From: Paenibacillus etheri
Lineage (GTDB): Bacteria; Bacillota; Bacilli; Paenibacillales; Paenibacillaceae
DNA length: 64,000 nucleotides
Reading direction: 5' to 3'
NCBI RefSeq assembly: GCF_001012825.1
Contig: NZ_LCZJ02000018.1
Location: 1 to 64,000 of the forward strand
A model generated the notes under the pieces. The model did no database searches. It was not told where the DNA came from and saw only the letters and a program-made list of their open reading frames with translations. The position numbers were made by a program, and so were the translations under genes. Shown one piece after another: positions 1 through 8,157 of this stretch (position 1 is the stretch's first letter; each line of letters opens with the position of its first letter).

Positions 1-114
1 ACGAATGGTTTCAGGATGGATGTCATACATGCGAGCCAATACCCCCACCTTAATACCAGCCAACGCTTCTTTGACGATGTTAAGCTGCGTTTCTTTATCC
101 AACCTTTTCCCCAT
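1..114 (-). CDS. Transposase N-terminal fragment (helix-turn-helix), runs off the window
   Basis: The reverse strand reads an open frame beginning MGKRLDKETQLNIVKEA and continuing off the left edge. The ATG is preceded by AAAGGAG at suitable spacing. A lysine-rich start followed by an HTH of the type 'GIKVGVLARMYDIHPETIR' is typical of the DNA-binding N-terminus of IS3/IS150-like OrfA transposases. Only 38 residues are visible, so the exact IS family and whether the gene is intact cannot be judged. Adjacent sequence at about 115-180 probably holds the element's end, but no terminal repeat can be matched from one side only. Confidence 0.6.
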   Translation of the reverse strand, partial: MGKRLDKETQLNIVKEALAGIKVGVLARMYDIHPETIR

Positions 115-536
115 ACTGGATCACTCCTTTAACTTAAGTTTAGATTATTGGGTGTAAAGACTCCAGTTTAATTAGGGGGCCTAGGAGAATGTACAGTAAT
201 ATCCTCACTAATGGCTCGAAAACTTCTTCTGGAGCTATAAATACTGCAGATTTGCAGGAATCCATACTTTAACCACCATCTAAACATAGAATGATGTACT
301 TTTGCAGGATTATTCGCTGGTGCTCCGGTTTAAAGTTACTGGTTAGTCAATTGTCCAGTCATCAGCCTCTTGGAGCGACATCCTACTAGTTGCGCTTGAG
401 GAGACAGAGTCAGATCTTGCTCAAATGCAGAATCTATAGATTCTGTGGACTATATAGACTCAATAAACTCAATAAACTCTAAAAACTATATTGATTCTAT
501 TGATTTTATAGATTCTATAAACTAACTATATAAAAT
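115..536. other. Intergenic stretch with AT-rich palindromes; no gene seen
   Basis: No supportable coding frame was found. The stretch holds a perfect 18-bp palindrome (428-445, half-site CAGAATCTA), a 17-bp palindrome (505-521, half-site TTTATAGA) and several copies of GATTCTAT/CAATAAACT-type words between them. It lies between the IS fragment and the 3' end of the AraC gene. The palindromes may act as a terminator for the AraC gene or may be debris of IS insertion. Confidence 0.4.
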
Positions 537-1442
537 CTAGAGAATCCGAGACAACTTACGATACGCCCGCGGAGAAATTCCCTCATTCGCCGTGAACACC
601 CTACTGAAATAATGAATATCGGGATAGCCGACCTGATCGCCCACCCGTTCAATCGGCCAATCCGTTTCTCGCAGTAGCTTACGCGCTTCCCTATGCCGGA
701 TCGAACGGAGGTATTCTCCGGGGGGCATACCCGCCACCTCACGAAACAGCTTGGCAAAATGGTCCTCATGCATATTCATGGCTGCGGCCATGGATTTGTT
801 GGTCCAGCGCTCAGCTGACCGCTCTTCTATCTCATCTATTAATGCCCTGATTCGCTCGGTATGAACAGAAGATTTAGCAGCATCTCGGGAGTTTTGTGTT
901 CGAAGCAGCGAAGTCAGGATGCCAAGTAGCAGCCCTCGACAGACCCACTCATAGCCAGCAGGCCGCATGGTGAATTCATGAACGAGCTGTTCCATGGCAT
1001 GAACACATTCAGGAGGTGGGGAGTAGACCGGTTCTTGTGACAATGGCATGAAAGGAGCGGTTACAGCTTCAAAGGCGAATTTATCGTGCATGACTTCATC
1101 CTCATTAACTACCATATCTTCCTCATGTGTAATAATGGATTCCCCAAAGAAATCAAAATGGATTCCAATAAGCTTAGTATCTGAATCTGACAGGATCGCA
1201 TTCTGATGATATAGCCCAGATGAGAGAAAAATTAGCTGCCCAGCGTTCAGTATATATTCCTCCGTATCCATCTTTGTTAATAATTTGCCCTGGCGAACAT
1301 ATAGTAGCTCGAAGTCATATAGCCTTCTTCTTGGGAAGGTGCAAGGCGGAAGTGTCTGCAATTGTGCATAGTGAATTCCGGGTGACCAATCACGAGAGGG
1401 TACCTGCTTTCTCAGTGGATAAGAGGGATTTTTGTCAGACAT
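537..1442 (-). CDS. AraC family transcriptional regulator
   Basis: This 301-residue protein has a cupin-like sensor domain (about 30-170) and a C-terminal double helix-turn-helix (about 205-300). The HTH carries typical AraC signatures: WTNKSMAAAMNMHEDHFAKLF, then VGYPDIHYFSRVFTANEG. The start is backed by AGGAGG seven to eight bases upstream. It is transcribed divergently from the sugar isomerase/dehydrogenase genes that begin at 1616, so control of that operon is the natural inference. A sugar or cyclitol inducer is likely but cannot be specified. Confidence 0.9.
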   Translation of the reverse strand: MSDKNPSYPLRKQVPSRDWSPGIHYAQLQTLPPCTFPRRRLYDFELLYVRQGKLLTKMDTEEYILNAGQLIFLSSGLYHQNAILSDSDTKLIGIHFDFFGESIITHEEDMVVNEDEVMHDKFAFEAVTAPFMPLSQEPVYSPPPECVHAMEQLVHEFTMRPAGYEWVCRGLLLGILTSLLRTQNSRDAAKSSVHTERIRALIDEIEERSAERWTNKSMAAAMNMHEDHFAKLFREVAGMPPGEYLRSIRHREARKLLRETDWPIERVGDQVGYPDIHYFSRVFTANEGISPRAYRKLSRIL

Positions 1443-1513
1443 GGAACTGCCTCCTGAATGTTTAATAGAATAGACCGGAATAATGCAAAAAGTCTCTTCT
1501 TCGCCTAAATAAT

Positions 1514-1541
1514 TTGAGCTTTAAATCTATTATAATATAAA
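1514..1541 (+). promoter_or_regulatory. Putative sigma-A promoter of the isomerase/dehydrogenase operon
   Basis: TTGAGC (1514-1519) and TATAAA (1536-1541) are separated by 16 bp and lie about 75 bp before the coding start at 1616, in the AraC-divergent intergenic region. Confidence 0.4.
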
Positions 1542-1615
1542 TAAATAAAGGATACAAAATGCATGTGAGTCTGGAACGTCAAAAACGGAAAAGAACAAGT
1601 ATGAGGAGGGTTCAA

Positions 1616-2470
1616 ATGAAAAAGGGAATAAACATCTGGTCATTTCGGGAAGGAACAGAAATTAAAGAATGTGTACGTTTGGCTAAAGCGGCTGGATTTG
1701 AGGGGATCGAGCTTTCATTAAATGAGTCAGGTGAACTTGGTCTGCAAACCACTGAGAAAGAGGCACGTCTCCTTCGGGATTCTATTCATGAAACGGGTCT
1801 TGAGATCGCTGGTCTGGCAACAGGTCTGTATTGGTCTTATGCAATGACTAGTGAATCTGAAGCTAATCGAACTAAGGCAATCGACGTATGCAAAAAACAA
1901 CTGGAGCTGGCAGCTGCGCTTGGTGTAGATTCGATTCTTGTCATTCCTGGCGCTGTTGGTGTGGATTTTATCGAGGGCTGTGAAGTTGTTGATTATGAAA
2001 AAGCATATGATAGAGCGCTGGAAGCGATTAGTCATTTAGCCAAGGATGCTGAGGAAGCGGGCGTTTCCATTGGTCTCGAGAATGTGTGGAATAAATTCTT
2101 GCTGTCACCGCTCGAATTACGTACTTTTATTGATACGGTCAGTTCCAGTTATGTTGGTTCCTATCTTGATGTTGGGAATATCGTTCATTCCGGTTATCCA
2201 GAGCAGTGGATACGGATTCTAGGCCATAGGATCAAGAAGGTGCACTTCAAGGATTACCGCCGGGCAGCTGGTGGGCTTCACGGATTTGTTGATCTGCTCG
2301 CTGGAGATGTGGATTATCCAGCAGTCATGAAAGCGCTTGAGGACATTGGCTACAACAATTATGTTACGGGTGAAATGATACCGTCATACACACATTATAC
2401 GGAGCAAATTATTTTTAATACTTCTGCAGCTATGGATGCCATTCTCGGACGCACCACTTTCAAAGCTTAG
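1616..2470 (+). CDS. Sugar phosphate isomerase/epimerase (xylose isomerase-like TIM barrel)
   Basis: The protein has 284 residues starting MKKGINIWSF. An upstream in-frame ATG at 1559 lacks a ribosome binding site, whereas AGGAGGG lies seven bases before 1616, so 1616 is chosen. The family metal-binding pattern is visible: GLENVWNKF (metal Glu), GSYLDVGN (Asp), KKVHFKDYR (His) and a late Glu in TGEMIPSY. Such enzymes isomerise or epimerise keto-sugars or cyclitol intermediates. It is followed by a degraded and an intact Gfo/Idh dehydrogenase, the usual pairing in inositol- or sugar-acid-type catabolism. The substrate is unknown. Confidence 0.85.
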   Translation: MKKGINIWSFREGTEIKECVRLAKAAGFEGIELSLNESGELGLQTTEKEARLLRDSIHETGLEIAGLATGLYWSYAMTSESEANRTKAIDVCKKQLELAAALGVDSILVIPGAVGVDFIEGCEVVDYEKAYDRALEAISHLAKDAEEAGVSIGLENVWNKFLLSPLELRTFIDTVSSSYVGSYLDVGNIVHSGYPEQWIRILGHRIKKVHFKDYRRAAGGLHGFVDLLAGDVDYPAVMKALEDIGYNNYVTGEMIPSYTHYTEQIIFNTSAAMDAILGRTTFKA

Positions 2471-2484
2471 AGTAGGGGGAGGCA

Positions 2485-2623
2485 ATGCTCAGAGTCGGAC
2501 TGGTAGGCTTTGGATTCATGGGCCGAATGAACTTTGATAATTATGTCCAATTAAACGAAGACGGCCTACAGAGCTGTTCAACCATCCGCTGGTCTGGAAG
2601 GTGCCTGGATAGAGCTTGATTAA
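2485..2623 (+). pseudogene. Collapsed Gfo/Idh/MocA dehydrogenase paralogue (internal deletion)
   Basis: From ATG 2485 the first 27 codons read MLRVGLVGFGFMGRMNFDNY and closely match the N-terminus of the intact dehydrogenase at 2654. Near 2566 the similarity stops. In the +1 frame, 2567-2620 reads YRAVQPSAGLEGAWIELD then TAA, which matches the C-terminal end of the same intact gene (EVQSANAEGEWIVLN). About 290 codons are therefore missing and the two ends are out of frame. A good AGGGGGAGG site remains in front. It is most simply a former tandem paralogue reduced by deletion. Confidence 0.8.
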
Positions 2624-2653
2624 GTATTATTCATTTAACGGGGAGGCTTCATT

Positions 2654-3667
2654 ATGTTGAAAATCGGTTTGATTGGCTTTGGATTTATGGGCCGGATGCA
2701 TTTTGATAATTATGTTCGCTTAACAGAAGAGGGGCATCCCATCGTCCTAAAAGCTATCTGTGATTTGCGAATTGAGGAATTAAAAGACGGTAAAGCGGAC
2801 GGCAATATGAGTACCGCTCAAGAAGTGTATGATTTATCAGCTTACAATCTCTATGATGATCTGGAGAAAATGATAGCGGATGAGGAATTGGATATGATCG
2901 ATATTGCAGTTCCTACTTACCTGCATGCTGAAATGGCCTGTTCGCTGCTGGAACGAGGATATCATGTCTTCTGTGAGAAGCCGATGGCTAGAACTTCTAT
3001 AGAAGCGCAGAAAATGGTAGAAACCGCGGAGCGCAGAGGAAAGAAGCTGATGATCGGACAGTGCCTTCGTTTTTGGCCAGGGTATGAATATTTGAAAGAA
3101 GTTGTTGAAACTGAGCAATTTGGAAAAGTGACGGAGGGGTATTTCTACCGTGGTTCGGGAGCTCCTAAAGATTGGTTTCTGGATGAGAAGCTAAGCGGTG
3201 GCTGCATCCTGGATATGCATATTCACGATACGGATATGATTAACTATCTGTTCGGCAAACCGGACAAAGTATCGACTTTGGCACGGAACGTTCTACCAGG
3301 AAGCGGATATGATATAGCTTCTTCACACTATTTTTATAAGGATGCAAAGGTGATTAATGCTCAGGTGGACTGGACGCTGGAGGGCGACTTTGGTTTCTAC
3401 ATGGGGTATAGGGTTAACTTCGAGCGAGGAAATGTTGTATTTGATGGTAGTGGAGTCAAGGTGAATCCCAATGATGGAGCAGGCTTTACGGTGGAGCTTT
3501 CCCCGGATGCGGGTTACTACAGAGAGTTAGTTTATTTCCTGGATGCAATTATTCAAGATAAGCCTATTGTCATTTGTACGCCGGAGAGTGCAGCAGAATC
3601 TTTGGAAATCATAGAGGCGGAAGTACAGTCAGCGAATGCCGAAGGGGAATGGATTGTACTTAACTAG
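2654..3667 (+). CDS. Gfo/Idh/MocA family NAD(P)-dependent oxidoreductase
   Basis: The protein has 337 residues. The N-terminal Rossmann fold shows GFGFMGRMHF, and the conserved family lysine motif CEKPMA lies near residue 110. The C-terminal alpha/beta domain contains GGCILDMHIHDTDM with the catalytic-type Asp/His pair. This is the usual length for inositol 2-dehydrogenase-like enzymes. A GGGGAGG site precedes the ATG. It follows the isomerase and a remnant of a second copy, so the operon once encoded two related dehydrogenases. The substrate is likely a sugar or cyclitol but is not determined. Confidence 0.9.
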   Translation: MLKIGLIGFGFMGRMHFDNYVRLTEEGHPIVLKAICDLRIEELKDGKADGNMSTAQEVYDLSAYNLYDDLEKMIADEELDMIDIAVPTYLHAEMACSLLERGYHVFCEKPMARTSIEAQKMVETAERRGKKLMIGQCLRFWPGYEYLKEVVETEQFGKVTEGYFYRGSGAPKDWFLDEKLSGGCILDMHIHDTDMINYLFGKPDKVSTLARNVLPGSGYDIASSHYFYKDAKVINAQVDWTLEGDFGFYMGYRVNFERGNVVFDGSGVKVNPNDGAGFTVELSPDAGYYRELVYFLDAIIQDKPIVICTPESAAESLEIIEAEVQSANAEGEWIVLN

Positions 3668-3689
3668 CAGAATATAGAGGTTGGATAGG

Positions 3690-3740
3690 CGTGACTGGAG
3701 TATAGATCATTGTAGATGATTTCTCCAGTCGCGTCTTTTT
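3690..3740 (+). terminator. Rho-independent terminator after the dehydrogenase
   Basis: Arms CGTGACTGGAG and CTCCAGTCGCG form a stem followed by a run of T. Confidence 0.75.
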
Positions 3741-3754
3741 GTCGTGCAGGATAT

Positions 3755-3973
3755 TTAACCTTTGTTCCTCTGAAACTTTGTATTGTCCCTAGCATAGTGT
3801 GATACGGAGCCGTCATATCTTCTTAGACGTACCTGTTCATCGGAGAACTGCTCAACAATTCCTGAGGCTACCTCGGAATACATTCCATCAGGGTCAAGCT
3901 GTAGGGCAGAGATATAAGTTTGGGATAAAGCGGCTATAAAAAAATCAATATTTTTATTAAGTGTATGTGGCAT
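3755..3973 (-). CDS. Small protein of unknown function (72 aa)
   Basis: The frame starts MPHTLNKNIDFFIAALSQTY and has GGAGGG six bases before the ATG. I do not recognise the family. The predicted protein is soluble, with an acidic central part (VEQFSDEQVRLRRYDG), and no signal peptide or metal motif is seen. It is a single-gene unit facing the terminator at 3690-3740. Confidence 0.55.
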   Translation of the reverse strand: MPHTLNKNIDFFIAALSQTYISALQLDPDGMYSEVASGIVEQFSDEQVRLRRYDGSVSHYARDNTKFQRNKG

Positions 3974-4070
3974 GGTATTCCCTCCGGTGATATCTTCAAC
4001 ATGTATGAATATAAATAATCCTAAGGAACTATTTTACCACGATTTGCGGATGATTTTGAGGAGGAATTAC

Positions 4071-4145
4071 TTGATTTTGGTCAAAAATATGCGAAATTTG
4101 GTTGTAATTGTATTTATTCTTCGAAGATCATCCGAGGGCAGGTAG
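4071..4145 (+). CDS. Possible leader peptide (24 codons, TTG start)
   Basis: GAGGAGG at 4058-4064 is followed six bases later by a TTG that opens a 24-codon frame (MILVKNMRNLVVIVFILRRS...). Its stop codon at 4143-4145 lies inside the left arm of a terminator-like hairpin (4137-4174). This layout suits transcription attenuation of the gene at 4240, but a chance ORF cannot be excluded. Confidence 0.25.
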   Translation: MILVKNMRNLVVIVFILRRSSEGR

Positions 4146-4174
4146 CGAAGTTGTTTCGCTGTCTGTCTTTTTTT
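4137..4174 (+). terminator. Terminator or attenuator hairpin upstream of the 4240 gene
   Basis: GGCAGGTAGCGAA (4137-4149) pairs, with some G-U pairs, with TTCGCTGTCTGTC (4155-4167) and is followed by seven T. No long gene lies just upstream on this strand, which favours an attenuator or leader role. Confidence 0.55.
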
Positions 4175-4239
4175 ACTTTCTGGTTTGAAAAGAAACCTGC
4201 GGACGGATATGATTTGTGTAGTGAAAGGATGATCGCCAA

Positions 4240-4770
4240 ATGACAGAAGAAACACAAAGAGCCAAGGAGTTATACACACGATTTCTGGGTCATTTTTTAA
4301 ATATGCATAAGGCAGGTTTGCTTAAAGAGTATAAGAGCTTTGAAATTCCTAGAGAACATGAATTAGAATGGCTCAATGAAATGGCCTTGGAGTACGCCGA
4401 ACAGCTGTCGATCCGGGATTGGGAAGCGATTACTGCATTAGATGCCTTATCGAGAAACTATCAAGACAGCTGGATTGTGAAGAAGGTATCTTCTTTTGCC
4501 TCGCGGAATATGATGAGTGCGGATAGTCTGGTTAGATTGATCTACGCAGAGAAACTGGTTGATATTATTGGCTCCCATAAACAAGTGATCTCAAAAGAAC
4601 TGTTATTTGAGGCCTGTAAAGTTGCTGTGCAGATCCTCGAAAATGTTATTTCACAGCCGATGGTCATAGACCCTGGACATGAGCTTAAGAAGCTTGGTCT
4701 TAAAGATAAAAGAGCATTGAACAGTCGTGCAGAGCAAAGTATGGAACAGGTGAAGGTGCTAATTAATTAA
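4240..4770 (+). CDS. Conserved-looking hypothetical protein (176 aa, helical)
   Basis: I do not recognise this protein. It is predicted to be soluble and mostly alpha-helical, rich in Glu, Lys and Leu, without a signal peptide or cysteine motifs (segments such as REHELEWLNEMALEYAEQL). An AAAGGATGATC site precedes the ATG. It ends 16 bp before the nitrilase-like gene, so the two are probably co-transcribed. Confidence 0.65.
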   Translation: MTEETQRAKELYTRFLGHFLNMHKAGLLKEYKSFEIPREHELEWLNEMALEYAEQLSIRDWEAITALDALSRNYQDSWIVKKVSSFASRNMMSADSLVRLIYAEKLVDIIGSHKQVISKELLFEACKVAVQILENVISQPMVIDPGHELKKLGLKDKRALNSRAEQSMEQVKVLIN

Positions 4771-4786
4771 TCGTTGGAGGGAAAAT

Positions 4787-5431
4787 ATGAGGTTACTCGT
4801 AGCGCAACCTAATCACGAACCCCATTTGGAGCATTTACTCAAAGAAATGAGCAGGCAGGATTCTTTTGACGCGGTGTTGTATCCAGAAGGTTATGTAGCA
4901 GATGAAGCCAGTGTAAAGACCTTATGTAAACTCGCCACAACATATAAAAAGCTGATCATTACAGGATATAGGAACAGCAACAACAAGGATAGAGCGCTAA
5001 TGATTCATCCTTCGGGGGATATCATTTTGGAACGAGCTAAATCTCCTATGGATGAATTGTTGTATCGCCCTTCAGTTGCGGAAGCGGATGGCCTCAGTAT
5101 TGGTTATTTGCTGTTAGAGCTGCTGCAGGGATATGTTGGTTTGGAAGGACAAGCAGAGTCGTTAGATTTCATTGCACATCCGATTGGGGTGGGCATGTTC
5201 AGCGAAGAACAGTTTGCATTATGGATCGATGAAGCCATTAGGATTGCCGTGAAATATAACACGATGATTATTGGGACAAGCCATGCTGACGGATCTTACC
5301 GAAATTGTGGAATTTCGATTCCCATCTCATATTGGATCGACTCTACCGGACAACCTATTTATATTTCGAGTAATGATACGAGAAGTCGCATTATTAATCT
5401 CGAGACTAGGCAGGTTGATGTTCTAGATTAG
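4787..5431 (+). CDS. Nitrilase-superfamily-like protein lacking the catalytic cysteine
   Basis: The protein has 214 residues. The pattern MRLLVAQPN, then LYPEGY with a candidate catalytic Glu34, then DIILERAKSP with candidate Lys85, and a C-terminal GISIPISYWIDSTGQPIYIS strand pair resembles the carbon-nitrogen hydrolase fold. Where the family has its Cys nucleophile, this protein has a SIGYLLLELLQGY stretch with no Cys. It is also shorter than the usual 260-300 residues. It may be a non-catalytic homologue. A TTGGAGGG site precedes the start and the gene follows the 4240 gene closely. Confidence 0.55.
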   Translation: MRLLVAQPNHEPHLEHLLKEMSRQDSFDAVLYPEGYVADEASVKTLCKLATTYKKLIITGYRNSNNKDRALMIHPSGDIILERAKSPMDELLYRPSVAEADGLSIGYLLLELLQGYVGLEGQAESLDFIAHPIGVGMFSEEQFALWIDEAIRIAVKYNTMIIGTSHADGSYRNCGISIPISYWIDSTGQPIYISSNDTRSRIINLETRQVDVLD

Positions 5432-5530
5432 GGAATGGCCGAAGTTGACATACTGTTGTCAAATTGGGTGTGCTACGATTTCATAACAGATTAACTCTGA
5501 TGATCTATAGAAGAAAATGAGGGATACACA

Positions 5531-6643
5531 ATGGCTGAACCTTTAAAAGCGATGTACAATGAACAATTTCTGCATCATTTTGGCGAAAAGATTCATAGTG
5601 TACATAGTGGCTTCGACACAGATACATTTGTAATTTCAGCTATGGCGGAACCCTGGGATACGCTCGAACTGAAGGCAAGGATGCGGCGGGTTACAGAGAC
5701 TCTGGGAAGTCATTTACAGCTTCCTTATGAGGAAGCGCTGGCGATTTTATTCGCTATTACTGAGGATTGTGTGGGATTTCCATACTTGATCTTTCCGGAC
5801 TTTGTAGAGGTATTTGGTCAAGGTGATGAGCATTGGAAGCTGTCCATGCAGGCGCTGGAAAGGTTCACACCGAAGTCGTCAGCAGAATTTGCGGTTAGAC
5901 CGTTTCTCTTGCGTGAACCGGAGCGGATGATGGAGCAAATGCTAGTATGGTCGAAGCACCCCGATGAGCATGTGCGCCGGTTAGCAAGTGAGGGTTGTCG
6001 TCCTCGTCTACCCTGGGGACAGGCTCTCCCTATGTTTAAACTAGATCCATCCCCTGTGTTACCTGTACTGGAGCAACTTAAGACGGATTCTTCCCTATAT
6101 GTGCGCAAGAGCGTGGCTAACAATTTGAACGATATTGCGAAGGATCACCCGGAGGTAGTGCTTGAGACAGCTCGCCGCTGGATAGGTACAGATCCCCTCA
6201 CGGACTGGATTGTGCGGCATGGATGTCGTTCTTTAATCCGTAAAGCTAATCCGGAGATTATGGCTTTATTTGGATATGCGGAGCAAACAGATGAAGCAAC
6301 ACCACTCATAACGAGTGCTTCTATAGCGATTGATCCTACCCTGTTGCGGATTGGAGAAAACTCTGAATTACAATACGAAATTCAAGTTTGTGAAGGAGCT
6401 CCTGCCCGTATTCGAATAGAATATGGAATCTACTTCGTGAAGGCTACAGGTCGAACCTCTCGTAAATCCTTCTTACTATCGGATAAAACAGTACCCGGGG
6501 GTACAATTCTGTCGGGCAAACGGACGCATCGCTGGGCAGATTTAACCACTCGTCGTCATTATCCCGGGGAACATCGGATTGTGCTGTTGGTTAACGGGCG
6601 GGAAGTTGCAGATACGGTGTTGAAACTTGAGGGGGGTCAGTAA
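5531..6643 (+). CDS. DNA alkylation repair protein, AlkC-like (HEAT repeats)
   Basis: The protein has 370 residues and begins MAEPLKAMYNEQFL, a start typical of AlkC glycosylases. HEAT-type helical repeats cover about 30-250, including HVRRLASEGCRPRLPWG and SSLYVRKSVANNLNDIAKDHP. A C-terminal beta-rich domain (about 265-370) is consistent with the Ig-like tail seen in some AlkC proteins. The family excises N3-alkylated bases from DNA. The downstream PfpI gene begins directly after the stop codon, so the two form one operon. Confidence 0.75.
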   Translation: MAEPLKAMYNEQFLHHFGEKIHSVHSGFDTDTFVISAMAEPWDTLELKARMRRVTETLGSHLQLPYEEALAILFAITEDCVGFPYLIFPDFVEVFGQGDEHWKLSMQALERFTPKSSAEFAVRPFLLREPERMMEQMLVWSKHPDEHVRRLASEGCRPRLPWGQALPMFKLDPSPVLPVLEQLKTDSSLYVRKSVANNLNDIAKDHPEVVLETARRWIGTDPLTDWIVRHGCRSLIRKANPEIMALFGYAEQTDEATPLITSASIAIDPTLLRIGENSELQYEIQVCEGAPARIRIEYGIYFVKATGRTSRKSFLLSDKTVPGGTILSGKRTHRWADLTTRRHYPGEHRIVLLVNGREVADTVLKLEGGQ

Positions 6644-7219
6644 ATGAAAAAAGAAGTGTTGATTTTTATTTCTAATGGATATGCGGATTGGGAAGCTGGA
6701 TATATAAGTGCCGAACTAAACAAGCCAGAAAGTGAATACAAAGTTAGGACAGTTTCTTTAAATAGCGATAATATAAAGTCTATGGGCGGATTTACAGTTA
6801 TTCCGGACTATAATATTGACAATATCCCTTCCCAGTTTGAAATGTTAATTTTAATTGGGGGTACAACCTGGAAAGATAATTCAGCAATTATTCCAGTTGT
6901 TGAAAAATGTATACAGGATAGAACACCTATTGCCGCTATATGTGACGCAACTACTTTTTTAGCAGAACATGGCTATTTAGATAACATCCCTCACACTGGG
7001 AATTCATTGGATTACTTAAAAGAGTACGCTCCTAATTATAAAGGGCACACAAATTTTATAGAAAAACAGACCGTTTCGAGTGACGATATCATTACTGCTA
7101 ATGGTACGGCTGCATTGGAATTTACAAGGGAAATCTTGAAGAAGTTAAAGGTTATGCCAGTAGAAAAAGTTGATGGATGGTATACCTTTTTCAAAAATGG
7201 ATTTTATCAGGAATCATGA
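6644..7219 (+). CDS. DJ-1/PfpI family (type 1 glutamine amidotransferase-like) protein
   Basis: The protein has 191 residues. The nucleophile elbow reads IAAICDATTFLAEHG (Cys near residue 100), and an acidic residue near the N-terminus (DWEAGY) matches the DJ-1/PfpI family. Members include stress chaperones, deglycases and proteases. The ATG directly follows the AlkC stop, with GGGGGTC before it. Its base composition looks clearly more AT-rich than its neighbours, which suggests recent acquisition. The exact activity is unknown. Confidence 0.85.
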   Translation: MKKEVLIFISNGYADWEAGYISAELNKPESEYKVRTVSLNSDNIKSMGGFTVIPDYNIDNIPSQFEMLILIGGTTWKDNSAIIPVVEKCIQDRTPIAAICDATTFLAEHGYLDNIPHTGNSLDYLKEYAPNYKGHTNFIEKQTVSSDDIITANGTAALEFTREILKKLKVMPVEKVDGWYTFFKNGFYQES

Positions 7220-7226
7220 AGTCATG

Positions 7227-7270
7227 AAAAAAGGTGTTCTCAGGTCTTATGGACTTGAGAGCACCTTTTT
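7227..7270. terminator. Bidirectional terminator
   Basis: The arms AAAAAGGTGTTCTCAGGTC and GACTTGAGAGCACCTTTTT form a long stem between two convergent genes, flanked by A and T tracts on both sides. Confidence 0.85.
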
Positions 7271-7272
7271 GC

Positions 7273-7845
7273 TTATTTTTTCACTTCAGTGACGCCAGTT
7301 ACTTTTCCTTGATCCGAGGTATCGAATGTGGATTGATACTTAGCATCTGAGAAGTAAACATTCCCTTCAACCGTTGCATTTACTAAGCTGAAGCCGTCCG
7401 CTTCTACGTATACATCACCAATAAATGTACCGCCTTGAATACGAGCGTTTTTACTCTTGATCGTAATTTTTGGTGCAGTTAGTTTATAGGAGTTGGTGAT
7501 ATTGTGCTCTGCATCTTGTGTATAGAGAGCAATCTTGCGGGCGGGTTCATCTTTATTCGTGAATTGTCCGTCCAGCACGAGATCCTCGGTGAAGGTCAAG
7601 TCCTTCAGCGTAGCAGCAATCCAAGTACCATCCGCACTGATAGCCTTTTTAAAGGCCTCTTCATTATCTACTACCGACGCTGAGGTTACAGCATCTGTGG
7701 TGTTATTAGTGTTACCCGCGTTATTGGTGTTACCAGGCGTAGTAGTGGCGGTGGGGGTGACGTTGGCATTGTTATTGGTTGAGTTTCCGCATCCGACCAA
7801 TAGCACAATTGCAAATACTGCGGCTACGCTTGTTATCTTTCTCAT
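7273..7845 (-). CDS. Secreted lipoprotein with beta-helix-like C-terminus
   Basis: The protein has 190 residues. The signal peptide ends in a lipobox (VLLVGCGN) near residue 19, followed by an Asn/Thr-rich linker (about 22-55) and a folded domain. The C-terminal half alternates short strands (ARIQGGTFIGDVYVEADGF, ATVEGNVYFSDAKY), suggesting a small right-handed beta-helix or polymer-binding fold. GGAGG precedes the ATG. The family is not recognised. It is anchored to the outer face of the membrane. Confidence 0.75.
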   Translation of the reverse strand: MRKITSVAAVFAIVLLVGCGNSTNNNANVTPTATTTPGNTNNAGNTNNTTDAVTSASVVDNEEAFKKAISADGTWIAATLKDLTFTEDLVLDGQFTNKDEPARKIALYTQDAEHNITNSYKLTAPKITIKSKNARIQGGTFIGDVYVEADGFSLVNATVEGNVYFSDAKYQSTFDTSDQGKVTGVTEVKK

Positions 7846-7925
7846 CTGTATAACCTCCCTGAGTAATTGTACTGATATCCTTCGAGCTTAATATAGACTG
7901 ATTAGTTAGTATTAATGTGGTGTAA

Positions 7926-7975
7926 GCACAAACGTTTACCGTCCTTTAGGGACGCTGAAGGCGTTTCTGCTTGTG
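7926..7975 (+). repeat. Dispersed two-hairpin repeat, copy 1 (right module only)
   Basis: AAACGT...GTCC...GGAC...GCGTTT followed by GCTTGTG matches the right-hand hairpin of the repeats at 27256, 27356 and 43588. The left-hand module is not clearly present here. Confidence 0.7.
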
Positions 7976-8157
7976 GACACAATAATATTTACCGATCATT
8001 CTACAAATGGTAATATAGGCCTGGACATCTCTGGCGTATAGTATGACCTGGAAAATATGAATTATTCGAAGAAATTCAAGAAGAATAACATTCTTCTTTT
8101 GATGAAGAAGCAATTTAGATTACAATAAGTAAAGGTGAAAAAAAAGGAGCTGTACCA

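Noticed and set aside
4067-4279. 70-codon minus-strand frame
   Set aside because: It overlaps the terminator-like hairpin and the start of the 4240 gene and lacks a ribosome site.
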